The notes beneath the pieces are model-generated. The model was not told the origin of the DNA. It ran no database searches and was given only the letters and a program-made list of their open reading frames with translations. From positions 1 to 64,000 of the forward strand of contig NZ_FWZT01000013.1 of NCBI RefSeq assembly GCF_900177345.1: a DNA stretch of 64,000 nucleotides, given 5' to 3'. Source of the stretch: Pseudobacteriovorax antillogorgiicola. GTDB taxonomy: Bacteria; Bdellovibrionota_B; Oligoflexia; Oligoflexales; Oligoflexaceae. Below, piece by piece: positions 1 to 8,956 of this stretch. The stretch's first letter is position 1. Each line of letters opens with the position of its first letter. Both the position numbers and the translations under genes were made by a program.

Positions 1-86
1 GAGCCTATTGCTTGTTATCAGCGGGGGGAGCACCTATAGATGTCATCAAGCAATATATAGAAAATCAGGAAAAGCCTACAGAATGA
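1..86 (+). mobile_element. C-terminal end of an IS200/IS605-family transposase (TnpA-like), cut by the window edge
   Basis: The third frame is open from the window edge to a TGA at 84-86. Its last residues read SAGGAPIDVIKQYIENQEKP, which closely resembles the C-terminal tail of IS200-type Y1 (HUH) transposases, where the stretch GGAP..VIK.YIENQ is common. Only about 27 residues are visible, so the catalytic tyrosine and HUH motif lie outside the window and integrity cannot be judged. A strong hairpin follows directly (121-169), as expected for the subterminal structure of such an element. The call rests on recognition of the tail plus this hairpin. Confidence 0.6.
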
Positions 87-120
87 TTGCTCACCCTCGG
101 ATCACAATTCGCCTATCCAT

Positions 121-169
121 CCCCCACTAAATCTGGACACCCTTAGCAGGGTTTAGACTCTAGTGGGGG
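121..169. repeat. Long imperfect hairpin downstream of the transposase tail (IS right-end structure or terminator)
   Basis: CCCCCACTA at 121-129 pairs with TAGTGGGGG at 161-169. Inside, TCT (132-134) pairs with AGA (155-157), and ACCCT (139-143) pairs with AGGGT (148-152) around the loop TAGC. IS200/IS605 elements carry subterminal hairpins at their ends, recognised as single-stranded DNA by TnpA, so this is a candidate right-end hairpin. It could equally act as a bidirectional terminator for the converging ankyrin gene. There is no T-run directly after the stem. Confidence 0.6.
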
Positions 170-250
170 AATTCCGGCGGGAAATGCTAAAAGCTAACCT
201 AGTCACAAGAACTCCAAAAACAAAGGTATAAGGTTGGGTCATCAAGGCAG

Positions 251-1324
251 TTAAGACTCTCGACCAGAGAGATAATTGATAACCTCAGTGTTCGCACGAA
301 CTGCTTGCGCGAACTCAGCAGCCGTAAGCAGCTGGCCACCTCGACCTTCGATCATCATATCGGCCCCTGCATTGACCAAGGACTCGATGATCTGTAGCTG
401 ACTTTTTTGAATGGCGACAATCAGTGGCGTTCGTCGGCTGGAATCGACGGTATTCGGATTGGCTCCCACTGTCAGAAGGTATTGAACTTCCTCAGCTCGC
501 AGGGTGTTGATCGAAAGGAATAGGACCTCGTTGAGAACCTCTTGATTCACGCGTCCCTCAAGAAGTGCTAGCATCGCTTCATCTCCCAACTCTACACCAT
601 AGTCAAGGGCGTTCATTCCCAAATCATCCTCTAGAGTGATGGATGCCCCGCGGTCGATAAGTAACTTTGCAAAGACCCATCGGTTGGCCTTTACTGCTTG
701 AATGAGCAAGCTACCCCGACGATCAGCCTCACTGATAACATCGACGCGACTTGGGTTGAGATCGAGGTATTCTAGAAGCAGTTTGAACTTGCCAGTCGCA
801 ACTCCCTCGAAAACGATCACAGGTTTGCTAGGATCGAACGGAGTATCGAACGTCACGAGCCCTTGCTCTCGGGAACCGGTTCTAACTTTTGAAATATCAG
901 ATGCCAGAATAACACCCTCCTCAAGCTGGCAATAATACCCAAGATCAGCTCCTGTAACCTTGATAGAGCCATCGAGTTTCATCTGTGCCGATTCAGGTAG
1001 GACGAATAGCTGGGGATACTCAAACACATCGATCAAGCAATTGTTCTCTTCGCCTTTCGGGTCCATGACGAAAATAGTCTCGCTCACCTGAAGGAAGAAT
1101 CCATCTTGGCAAACTTGGTTGTTGATAATTTCTCTTGCGCTACGAAACTCGGTGATGCCGTCCCGGCAAAGTACACGATAGGTATCGAAGCTAATTTTTT
1201 CGTAACTTTCAACATCGATGCCCGCTTTCAGCCGTGATTCTGGATTCTCCTCAAGGCAGGCCGTACCGGATAGTGCTACTAAAGATGACAGTGCAGATTT
1301 GAGTAGTAATTCTCTTGTAACCAT
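251..1324 (-). CDS. Ankyrin-repeat protein, probably exported lipoprotein
   Basis: The 357-residue product begins with a basic-hydrophobic leader followed by LSGTAC, an imperfect lipobox (Gly at -3), so lipidation at Cys23 is plausible but not certain. The C-terminal half (about 195-350) shows ankyrin-type repeats: a SLLIQAVKANRW.FAKLLIDRGA repeat, a LGMNALDYGVELGD segment, a VQYLLTVGANPN repeat and a TPLIVAIQKSQLQIIESLVNAGAD repeat. Ankyrin repeats mediate protein-protein contacts; the partner is unknown. The residue 25-190 part is unrecognised. The ATG is preceded by AAAGGA about 9 nt away. The gene stands alone, converging on the IS remnant and divergent from the next gene. Confidence 0.75.
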   Translation of the reverse strand: MVTRELLLKSALSSLVALSGTACLEENPESRLKAGIDVESYEKISFDTYRVLCRDGITEFRSAREIINNQVCQDGFFLQVSETIFVMDPKGEENNCLIDVFEYPQLFVLPESAQMKLDGSIKVTGADLGYYCQLEEGVILASDISKVRTGSREQGLVTFDTPFDPSKPVIVFEGVATGKFKLLLEYLDLNPSRVDVISEADRRGSLLIQAVKANRWVFAKLLIDRGASITLEDDLGMNALDYGVELGDEAMLALLEGRVNQEVLNEVLFLSINTLRAEEVQYLLTVGANPNTVDSSRRTPLIVAIQKSQLQIIESLVNAGADMMIEGRGGQLLTAAEFAQAVRANTEVINYLSGRES

Positions 1325-1613
1325 GATCCTTCATCCTTTCAAATATTAGCGTTTATTAAGAGCTAACAGGTTCGCGTAAAGCCAATAATAATCTAGGAAG
1401 AAGACTGAACGACATAATTCGCGAATCTCCAACAAATCACCATAACCACCTATAATCAATAACTTTATAATGCATCTGGTGCCACAACGATGGTTTGCTA
1501 TCACTCGCCGTGGCTACAAATTCAAGCAGTACAATCATGAACAAGTTCAAATATCATAATAGTATGCAATAAATAATTGTTACGCCGGTCTCTATTTGCC
1601 GGGAGTGAAAAAG

Positions 1614-1811
1614 ATGATGATAAAGAAAATTAAGCTAAATGAACAAGATATCAGCAAACTAGTGGGGCTGGTGAAGAATATCGAAAGCGAACTGGACGAG
1701 CAAGATCTCGACCATATCGATCAGGAACTTTCAGATTCCTGGCAGGAAATCGCCCGAAATCTCCACAGTCAAAAGCTACCTATTCAAGCCAAAGCATCTG
1801 TCGAAGGCTAA
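1614..1811 (+). CDS. Small acidic protein of unknown function (65 aa)
   Basis: An open frame encodes a short, charged, probably helical and soluble protein with no signal peptide or Cys. A TTG at 1596 would lengthen it, but GGGAG at 1600-1604 sits well for the ATG at 1614, which is therefore preferred. The middle (ESELDEQDLDHIDQEL) is strongly acidic and the ends are basic. I do not recognise the family. It is monocistronic, with about 220 bp of non-coding DNA before the next gene. Coding status is supported by the start signal and by the absence of any competing frame. Confidence 0.5.
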   Translation: MMIKKIKLNEQDISKLVGLVKNIESELDEQDLDHIDQELSDSWQEIARNLHSQKLPIQAKASVEG

Positions 1812-2035
1812 TAGCAACGGATCCAACTTGCCTAAAACCTTAGCAATCTGCTAGCTAGCCGCAGCTCGGCGCTTCGCCCAGCATCGGGACAAAAATTCAG
1901 TCGATACTATAAATTATGAACTCTATGCACCTATTATAATTAGCATATCTAGATTCTCTTCAGGACAAGCAAATACCGTCGAAAAGTGTCATATGACCTT
2001 CGGGCTTTCATCAACCAAAGTAGGAAGACGGAACA

Positions 2036-2965
2036 ATGAACTTGTGTAAGAATATCTTTCTGTTTGAGGCTATCTTTTTTATCAGTTTGTTTAGCTTCGC
2101 TTGCGGAACGAGCCTCGATAGCCTCACTAGCGAAGAAAGCACAACCAGCGGCACAGATACTTCCAGTGAAACAGACACCACCACTAGTAGCAATGAAGCA
2201 GGTGACGATACCTCGGAAACAGATACTGAAACCTCCAATTCAGTTACCTGCTATGGTGACGAAGGTTCTATTGATAGCGACGTTCCTGACTGGATAAAGA
2301 ATAACTTTGCCTGCGCTACCATCTACTTAAGCACAGAAGATGGAACCGATTATGTAGTTATTGAAACGGATAACCTCCCCAACCATGCCTCACCTTACTG
2401 GGGTGTCGACAGCCCCTATTATGAAGCAATTCCTGACGGTAACACCCAGCAAAACTTCGACTTTGTTGAGCAAGATATTGTCTTTAAGTTTCGCGTGACC
2501 CCCTCAGAACGTAGCAGCCCCGCTTCATCCTTTGCCGGTGTCGTTGGGATCGCCTTAAACGGGGTAGCAATGTACTCTGGGGAATCGAGTACCGGGAGTT
2601 TGGATGACGAACTATCCACCTTAGACGCTGGTATGGGCCACTCCACTGGTGGAGGCTATATCTATCACTACCATGGTGAACCAAGAAAGTTCGAAAGCTA
2701 CGAAACTTCACTTCTGGGCGTTATGGTAGATGGCTACCCCATCTATGGACCCTTAGAAGAAGACGGCTCAAGCCCTGGCACCGGTGATTACCCGGCTCTC
2801 GAAGCTGATACCTACGGCCACACCCATGCGACTGAAGACTTTCCCGATGGTATATTTCACTATCATATAACAGCTTGGGATAGTTCGTCCGCCTTGGCTA
2901 CAGGTGTACCTCTGATGCCAACCTACCTCCATGGCCGAGCCAGTCCAAGCCAGGTGAGTAACTAA
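2036..2965 (+). CDS. YHYH-domain lipoprotein
   Basis: The 309-residue product has a signal peptide ending FSFAC (lipobox, Cys near residue 24), so it is a likely lipoprotein. Residues 30-75 are a Ser/Thr/Glu-rich low-complexity linker. The rest matches the YHYH family: GGGYIYHYHGEP around residue 205, then DGYPIYGP, then HTHATEDFPDGIFHYHIT. The His/Tyr clusters suggest metal binding, though the biochemical role of YHYH proteins is not established. It is the first gene of a three-gene set with a MORN-repeat protein (14 nt downstream) and a SCO1/SenC protein, so a role in copper or redox handling at the envelope is a reasonable inference. Confidence 0.85.
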   Translation: MNLCKNIFLFEAIFFISLFSFACGTSLDSLTSEESTTSGTDTSSETDTTTSSNEAGDDTSETDTETSNSVTCYGDEGSIDSDVPDWIKNNFACATIYLSTEDGTDYVVIETDNLPNHASPYWGVDSPYYEAIPDGNTQQNFDFVEQDIVFKFRVTPSERSSPASSFAGVVGIALNGVAMYSGESSTGSLDDELSTLDAGMGHSTGGGYIYHYHGEPRKFESYETSLLGVMVDGYPIYGPLEEDGSSPGTGDYPALEADTYGHTHATEDFPDGIFHYHITAWDSSSALATGVPLMPTYLHGRASPSQVSN

Positions 2966-2979
2966 AGGAGCTGCTTGCG

Positions 2980-3525
2980 ATGAAGATATTACTGAGCTTC
3001 TGCATCGTCTTTCTCTTAGGGGCTTTCGAAGAGCGCCTTGTTAAAACGGACCCAGAATTTTCACAAAAACGAGGCAAGCTATATTATGAGAACCAAGAGT
3101 TTACAGGTATCCAATGGGAATATCGGGACGATGGCACACTTCAGGGCAGCACTTCCTATAAATCTGGACTACGTCACGGTAAAGCCTATCGTTGGCACCA
3201 AAATGGAATTCTTGCGTCTGATCGAACCTACCTCAATGGTAAGAAACATGGCGTCCACTTTGCATGGCATGCAAATGGTAAGAAGCGATTCTACTACCAA
3301 TTTCTCAAGGGAGTCTATCAAGGTGATAATTGGGTCTGGCATAGCAATGGCTCGAAAGCCGAATACTTTAAATTCACCGATGGTAGACAGTCAGTTCATA
3401 AAAAGTGGCGTCCAGAAGGTAAGATCTTTTGGAATACTGTCATGGCATCAGGCAAGGACTGGGGCCTTAAGGGAGGCCGACTTTGCAATCCTATCCAAGG
3501 AGACTCCAATGAACAGGTTCGTTAA
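2980..3525 (+). CDS. Exported MORN-repeat (YwqK-like) protein
   Basis: The 181-residue product has a short N-terminal signal (MKILLSFCIVFLLGAF). It is followed by at least four short repeats of the MORN_2 type: YENQEFTGIQWEYRDDGTLQ, YKSGLRHGKAYRWHQNGILA, YLNGKKHGVHFAWHANGKK and FLKGVYQGDNWVWHSNGSK. Such repeats form elongated beta structures; proteins of this kind are often labelled YwqK-family antitoxins without proof of that function. It overlaps the start of the SCO gene by 17 nt, indicating translational coupling, and AGGAG lies 10 nt upstream of its ATG. Its companions suggest an envelope scaffold or binding role rather than an antitoxin. Confidence 0.75.
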   Translation: MKILLSFCIVFLLGAFEERLVKTDPEFSQKRGKLYYENQEFTGIQWEYRDDGTLQGSTSYKSGLRHGKAYRWHQNGILASDRTYLNGKKHGVHFAWHANGKKRFYYQFLKGVYQGDNWVWHSNGSKAEYFKFTDGRQSVHKKWRPEGKIFWNTVMASGKDWGLKGGRLCNPIQGDSNEQVR

Positions 3526-4228
3526 TAGGTTTTTTCTGATCACATTTTTACTGTCTCTGGCAGCTTGCCATAATTCAAAGCCTCATCGGGAATTAGACTT
3601 TGATGAGAGTATTCGAAACCTTCATCAAGAAGAGCACCACCTACATACAAGCCCGAAGCAGGATCTCCCCTTTGTGGTCCACCGAAATCTCGATGTAGTT
3701 TGGGATGCAAGCCATGACGATATTATCAGACTGCCATCGTTTTCCTTTACCAATCAAGATAAGGAAACAATCTCTCAAGAGACTCTCAAAGGCCGATATG
3801 TGATCGCAAACTTTTTCTATATGCATTGTGCTGGCATGTGTCCTCTCATAATGGGCAACATGAAGAAGATCTACCAAAAAATACAAAACCCTAACGTGGT
3901 GCTGCTTTCCCACTCTCTAATGCCTGAAACAGACACCCCAGAAAAGCTCAAGGAGTTCAGCACCGCACTGGGGGCTGATGAGCGCTGGCAATTCGTCACG
4001 GGACCTAAGGCTGCAATGTATGAACTGGCTCGGGAAACCTACCACGCAGATACTAGTCGGGGCCAAGAAAGCCTTGGGGACAACTTCCGGCATGGAGAGC
4101 ATATCTATCTGATCGATCCAGAGGGGCGTATCCGGGGTCTCTACAACGGCAAAAATCCGGCCGCGGTGAAAGCCTTGCTAGCTGACCTATCTAAATTAAC
4201 ATGCTGTACTCCTAACAATCCCATCTGA
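3509..4228 (+). CDS. SCO1/SenC family copper-binding protein
   Basis: SCO proteins are thioredoxin-fold copper chaperones/thiol reductases of the periplasmic face, best known for CuA-site assembly in cytochrome oxidase. The 239-residue protein has a lipoprotein signal ending LSLAAC (Cys20). The copper motif CxxxC is present as Cys107-AGM-Cys111-P, and His195 in the RHGEHIYLIDPEG segment sits where SCO proteins carry the third ligand. The frame is open from 3038, but a family-like N-terminus and the signal peptide begin at the ATG at 3509, with AAGGAG at 3497-3502. It overlaps the MORN gene by 17 nt. No oxidase genes are nearby, so its client is not evident. Confidence 0.9.
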   Translation: MNRFVNRFFLITFLLSLAACHNSKPHRELDFDESIRNLHQEEHHLHTSPKQDLPFVVHRNLDVVWDASHDDIIRLPSFSFTNQDKETISQETLKGRYVIANFFYMHCAGMCPLIMGNMKKIYQKIQNPNVVLLSHSLMPETDTPEKLKEFSTALGADERWQFVTGPKAAMYELARETYHADTSRGQESLGDNFRHGEHIYLIDPEGRIRGLYNGKNPAAVKALLADLSKLTCCTPNNPI

Positions 4229-4401
4229 GGGCCAGTAGGCCAACATGGGGCCATGCGCTCCATGAAATTCTACCTTTTTTAATACCTTCGAAAAGCTCTC
4301 TCATTCTATACCTCCAAGTAATTTTATCCAGATATAGAAACTTGATAAAACACCGAAGAACACTTCGTAATCTTGGCTGATATAACTATCGATTTGGACC
4401 A

Positions 4402-5304
4402 ATGAATCTCGCAAGCTTAGCAACTCTACCAAACCAGTCTTATCTCTTGACTATGATAGGGGGATCGTTATTTGCTATCGATATGGATTGGGTAGATTCC
4501 GTATGTGAATTGCATCGCAGTGACATGAAACCATTAGATAACTCTTACACTGAAGGGGTCATGTTCTATCACTTTAGGCGAATTCCGGTAGTAAAGACAG
4601 CCAACATCCTTGACCTTGATTCAGAAACAAGTCGCGATACCGTACCCTGTGTAACGCTCAAGGTACCACATGGATTAATTGGGCTTCCCGTGGATAAGAT
4701 CGTGAAAATCGAAAAAGACTATTCAGGAGAGATCACTCCGATCTACCGATCGATTCTGTCAAAACCAGATATACCCTTCTTAGGGCTGATTCAAACCATA
4801 CACGGCAATGCAATCGTCATCGACTTTCAAGCGGCGTTACCTGAAGACATTCTGGTTTCGGTTTTCAACAGTATGTTTTGCGTCAAAGATGTGTTTGCTT
4901 CGAACTTCGTCTTCAATCTTGGTGCTGCAGAATACTATGCCGATCAGAAATTGGTGTCTCTACCGCCATTCCATTTCGACCCTGCTCTGTCTGAGGACTG
5001 CGAAACCGTAGATATATATCAACAGCTCAAGGATAGTATGGATTTTGTCGCTGGAGTGGTGCCTCATATTAACGAAAAGAGAGGAATTCTATTAGCAGAC
5101 CTATATGAAGCGACCAAGATTCTGGGTAGTGTTTTCGAGGAGCGAATCTGCATGCGCGACTTTAAAAAGGGTCTAGACTCAAGAAAAGAGCAGTTTGGAG
5201 CTATTCTAGACAATCTCGACCGCGACATGTCCATCGGGGATCTGCAACAAATTACCAAAAGAATAAAGTCAATATTAGCACTGGTCAAAATTAGTAGCTT
5301 CTAA
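4402..5304 (+). CDS. CheW-like domain protein with helical C-terminal region
   Basis: Residues 10-150 resemble a CheW fold: an opening YLLTMIGGSLFAIDMDWVDSV strand pair, FRRIPVV..ANIL, VTLKVPHGLIGLPVDKI and a closing DIPFLGLIQTIHGNAIVIDF strand. CheW domains couple receptors to CheA-type kinases. The remaining 150 residues are predicted helical and have no recognisable domain; they hold no HPt-type His motif. The protein is soluble, with no signal peptide. It is a single gene with no CheA beside it; the nearest CheA-like kinase in the window is 40 kb away. The ATG at 4402 has only a weak ribosome-binding site. Confidence 0.6.
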   Translation: MNLASLATLPNQSYLLTMIGGSLFAIDMDWVDSVCELHRSDMKPLDNSYTEGVMFYHFRRIPVVKTANILDLDSETSRDTVPCVTLKVPHGLIGLPVDKIVKIEKDYSGEITPIYRSILSKPDIPFLGLIQTIHGNAIVIDFQAALPEDILVSVFNSMFCVKDVFASNFVFNLGAAEYYADQKLVSLPPFHFDPALSEDCETVDIYQQLKDSMDFVAGVVPHINEKRGILLADLYEATKILGSVFEERICMRDFKKGLDSRKEQFGAILDNLDRDMSIGDLQQITKRIKSILALVKISSF

Positions 5305-5324
5305 AACTTCATCCTCAAATGGGT

Positions 5325-6125
5325 TCAAAACAAAGAGAAATCGAGGGACAAAAACCCGATGGACAATTGTTCGTCAAATAGAACGTAGTCACGTAAACCT
5401 GGTACGAGAAGCGCATTTGCCTGACTATAGCCTAGACTGACGCTTCCACGACTATAGCTAAAACCCAACAACATGCTAGCAGAGAAAATTTGATCACTAG
5501 TTTGATCCTGGTCAGGATCGCTTGGGTCTTCGATCTCATGATAAAAGACTTCTCGTTGCGCTAAGCTATAGGAGACGAATATTCCGCCACCTATTTGCAG
5601 TGTGTTGCTGTGATGAATTCCATAGCCATACCAGGGAAGTGCAGTGCCCTGCCCCTCATCTCCTGTCTTTTCACTATCGTATTGATTCAGTTGATACATC
5701 ATGCTCAGAGCCCCTTTGAGCTTCATCGGAGACCAGGGTTGATATGCTAAACCTACTCTAACATTGGACTGGGTGTAAACTTGCTGTCGTTGGCTTCGTT
5801 CCGAAACGGGAAGGCTTAGGCTCGCTGATGATTCAAAACTCCAGCTTTTCAAGCGGCTTTTTGGGTTAAATGCTAGAGCTAGCTGAGTATCATCCAACAC
5901 GAGCTCGTCGCCATCGCGATCGATGACGTAATTCTTGCTCAAAGACTGTGACAGAGACCAGCTAACACTTCGCGTTAATTTGCCAAAAACACCACTCGAC
6001 AAACTCGTCACGGGGTCAGACTCGGGATTGTAGTACTGGCTCAAACCCAGGGACATGCTCACCGCTTCTAGCTGAGTACTAAAGCTGCAAGCGAACATCA
6101 GGGCAAAAAATCTAGCAGATTTCAT
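5325..6125 (-). CDS. Putative outer-membrane beta-barrel protein
   Basis: The 266-residue product has a cleavable signal peptide (MKSARFFALMFACSFSTQLEA). It is followed by alternating hydrophobic/polar strands rich in Ser, Tyr, Leu and Gly, and ends FLSLDFSLF with a terminal Phe typical of outer-membrane barrels. No family is recognised. Its ATG overlaps the stop of the metalloprotease gene (ATGA at 6122-6125), so it is the last gene of a three-gene operon with an unusual lipoprotein and a metalloprotease. It may present or anchor the protease at the outer membrane, which is inference from the coupling. Confidence 0.65.
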   Translation of the reverse strand: MKSARFFALMFACSFSTQLEAVSMSLGLSQYYNPESDPVTSLSSGVFGKLTRSVSWSLSQSLSKNYVIDRDGDELVLDDTQLALAFNPKSRLKSWSFESSASLSLPVSERSQRQQVYTQSNVRVGLAYQPWSPMKLKGALSMMYQLNQYDSEKTGDEGQGTALPWYGYGIHHSNTLQIGGGIFVSYSLAQREVFYHEIEDPSDPDQDQTSDQIFSASMLLGFSYSRGSVSLGYSQANALLVPGLRDYVLFDEQLSIGFLSLDFSLF

Positions 6126-8944
6126 GACCCAGACTCACAAGTCGCGGTGAGACGATCGTAAACAAGCCTCTCGTATAAACGATGAAGCTCACGAGCACCA
6201 ATCTTGTCTCCTCCATTGACAACTTCAAAAGCCAAGTCATTACCGTTCGCTCCAGCGGTAAATACAGTATCGGCAATTCGAAGAGCCGCGACGTTAGCCT
6301 CACCTGCATACTCAGTAACAGCAGCTGGAACGGGAATCTGGTTGACCCCTTCACCAAGAGGATTCGCTGGGCTGAAGCGACTATTAAAGTTAGCCAGAGT
6401 ATAGCATCGAACTTGCATGCGATCCATTTCTGCCGTCTCTCCAGTGAGTTCAAACCTGCCTGCGGCTGTTAAGGCAAACATCCGGCGAATCAGACCATCA
6501 TAACCTGAGTACATATCTCCGCCATCCACAAATGCATCTTTCAGCGCCTGCCGAACAAATCCTTGCAGCTGCGTGTCGTTCTCTGCCAGAGAAGCAAGAG
6601 AGAAAACCGTAGTCCCACGGTTAGGATCTAAGGGGAACGCGTCCTCCCCCATCAAAAACAATGCTGCATAGATCTTGTCATCTGTAATGCCAATCTGGGT
6701 CAAGGCGCCGGTAGCCGGATCGTAGGAGTCGCTAAAAGGTCGATCGCTACTAGCCTGGGCAATGATACTGCCATAAAAACTAGCCACCATTTTCACAGCC
6801 TGCAATGCATCAGCTCTCATGCTATTACCAAGGGTGGTACGCTCTTCAGCCTCAAGCCCAAAATTACCTAGGACCTGATCAAGGGTATTAGGCTGCCAAG
6901 CTTGATCATAGAAGCGGACCATTTTTTTGAGGTCATACATCGTTGAAAAAATGCGTCGTCCATAAGAACCAGTTTGCCAATAGGCACGGCCATAGCGAAA
7001 ATTTCTAAGCCAGTAGTTATCGTCATAACTTTCAATCATAGATTCCACAATCTGAGTTGGTGTTGCTCCCCGATCGAAACGATTGCAAAGTGGATTGAAC
7101 AAGGTATGATGGTCTGTGCAGAACAAATATGGTGCCGGACGATCCTTAGCTGGATCAACTTGCCCACTGCTGTAAGAGTAAACTAATGCTGCACGATCGT
7201 AGGGCTCCCAGTCATAAGGCTGATTCAACTCATCCTGAAGGGTAAGATAGTCCATGACCGAGTTGGACGCTCTGGGTTGCGCCAGATTCTGAGCCTGATC
7301 GATCCCTGCTCCGACGCTACCGTAGAAATTATGCCTAAGGTTGAGGTTATGACCAAACTCATGGATCGCGACCCGGTAGAGGATGTCATCAATAACCTTC
7401 TTTTCGTCCTCAATGGGAGTTTGAATCAAACCTGCAAAGATTTTCTCATCTAAATCATATCGAGTGCTAAGTCGAGGGTTATCAAAATATTCTCTTGTTT
7501 TCTTAAATTCATCAAGATCAGTTAAAATCTCCCGAGAGGAATTGAGGCGAGCTTGGAAGCTCTGATCAAAGTTATCCATGCCCCCGAGCTGAATGGCCCG
7601 ATCCAATGTATCAAAGGAAAACTCCACCTCACGACCCGCAAACCCGGTACCGGGCAATTCATAGGTGAATTCAGGGAGACTATATCGAAAGGCCTCCCCA
7701 TTTGAGCCTAAAAATGCGGAGCTTTGACTCCAGCTCGCAGGCTCTTCCCCTAAAATTTCAGTCATCTTGCGATAAACCGGAGAGACAGTAGCTCGATTTT
7801 CTTGTCGCTCTTGATATTCCTTAACCCTTTGGACATAGAATTTTAGATCGTTTGTCCAGATTACTGAGTTAGCCGAAATAATCTCGCCACTATAGGGGTG
7901 AGCAGTGGATGGCCCATATCCCAGAGGTGCTGATAGATCTGGCTGATCGACAAAGTGAATGAAAGAGTAACGGACATCACCGAACTTCACATCCTCAGGG
8001 GCATCAGCGATTTCAAAACGAATCTTTAGTCCAGCATCTGCGAAGACTTTATTCGTCCGCGGGAATACACCCACCTCTGAATCCGTATAGATCCATTTAT
8101 GCTCCTCAGGAAAGTCTTTGGTGAAGTAGAAGGTATGAGTCTTTTCTGGATGCCAACGATTCATGAAGAACTTATTTTGAGGGCGTCTCTGGGAATCATA
8201 GCCCAGGAAACTGGTATTAAAATAGCCATATTTGTCCATCAAAGGATCATTTTCACCTGTATATACGTAGGGATCATAACCTTCAGTTCCTGGATCAGGC
8301 ATAAATGAATACTTATAGTGAATGGTGATTGTGAAATCCTGGTTATAGTATTCGCGATAGCCTATACAGTTTTCGTCAATTAGGTAGTCAACGGCGACAG
8401 TAAAGGCGATATGCTCAGGACTGACCTCCTGACTACCTTCCACTGGCTTACGATTCACGACTTGCCAACAGGACTCGTCGAGGGAAAAAGGAAAGCTTGC
8501 CCGCTCTCGAACAACTGCGCTCTCCCAGTTCACCTTAAACTGGCTCTTCTCAAACCATGGTATTTCATTGTTTTCGCTCTCTACATTGCTCTTGCGGCCA
8601 TTGACCTCTTTTCGGTAAATCTCTGTGTGCTGGATCGACCATGAGTTGATCACCCCTTCCGTATTGGGTCCATCAGTGAAGTCAGTCTTGGGAGCTAGAA
8701 AGCGCAATTCGTCTTGGGTAAATTCAAAGAACCCCAGACGAGCCTCGCTTTGCATGCCCACGAATCCAAATGTCGAATTCAAGCCATTATTGACAAGGGT
8801 CACACGATAGAGCCACGGCTTTTTCGTTAGGAAGGTCGCCTTGTTCCAGCGATTGCCATCAAAATCCTGATACTCTTCAACAGGTCTTTTTTTAACACAT
8901 GATAAGCATAGGAAGACCATGAAATATATAGTTAAAAGCTTCAT
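6122..8944 (-). CDS. Large zinc metalloprotease lipoprotein (metzincin-like, DUF4953/DUF5117-type)
   Basis: The 940-residue protein begins with a lipoprotein signal ending LCLSC (Cys near 16). The zinc site HEFGHNLNLRHNF, near residue 528, gives the HExxHxxxxxH metzincin spacing, and NSVMDY about 35 residues later fits a Met-turn. The family-typical LRHNF continuation points to the DUF4953 group of zinc-dependent metalloproteases. At motif position 8 the usual Gly is Asn (LNLRH instead of LGLRH). The long N-terminal half is a beta-rich region of unknown role. Substrates are unknown. It lies between a duplicated-domain lipoprotein (12 nt upstream) and a barrel protein (4-nt overlap). Confidence 0.85.
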   Translation of the reverse strand: MKLLTIYFMVFLCLSCVKKRPVEEYQDFDGNRWNKATFLTKKPWLYRVTLVNNGLNSTFGFVGMQSEARLGFFEFTQDELRFLAPKTDFTDGPNTEGVINSWSIQHTEIYRKEVNGRKSNVESENNEIPWFEKSQFKVNWESAVVRERASFPFSLDESCWQVVNRKPVEGSQEVSPEHIAFTVAVDYLIDENCIGYREYYNQDFTITIHYKYSFMPDPGTEGYDPYVYTGENDPLMDKYGYFNTSFLGYDSQRRPQNKFFMNRWHPEKTHTFYFTKDFPEEHKWIYTDSEVGVFPRTNKVFADAGLKIRFEIADAPEDVKFGDVRYSFIHFVDQPDLSAPLGYGPSTAHPYSGEIISANSVIWTNDLKFYVQRVKEYQERQENRATVSPVYRKMTEILGEEPASWSQSSAFLGSNGEAFRYSLPEFTYELPGTGFAGREVEFSFDTLDRAIQLGGMDNFDQSFQARLNSSREILTDLDEFKKTREYFDNPRLSTRYDLDEKIFAGLIQTPIEDEKKVIDDILYRVAIHEFGHNLNLRHNFYGSVGAGIDQAQNLAQPRASNSVMDYLTLQDELNQPYDWEPYDRAALVYSYSSGQVDPAKDRPAPYLFCTDHHTLFNPLCNRFDRGATPTQIVESMIESYDDNYWLRNFRYGRAYWQTGSYGRRIFSTMYDLKKMVRFYDQAWQPNTLDQVLGNFGLEAEERTTLGNSMRADALQAVKMVASFYGSIIAQASSDRPFSDSYDPATGALTQIGITDDKIYAALFLMGEDAFPLDPNRGTTVFSLASLAENDTQLQGFVRQALKDAFVDGGDMYSGYDGLIRRMFALTAAGRFELTGETAEMDRMQVRCYTLANFNSRFSPANPLGEGVNQIPVPAAVTEYAGEANVAALRIADTVFTAGANGNDLAFEVVNGGDKIGARELHRLYERLVYDRLTATCESGS

Positions 8945-8956
8945 TGCGAATACCCC

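Noticed and set aside
2011-2238. 75-codon minus-strand open frame opposite the YHYH gene
   Set aside because: It mirrors the Ser/Thr-rich low-complexity region of the real gene and gives a Val/Ser-rich repeat; no start signal.
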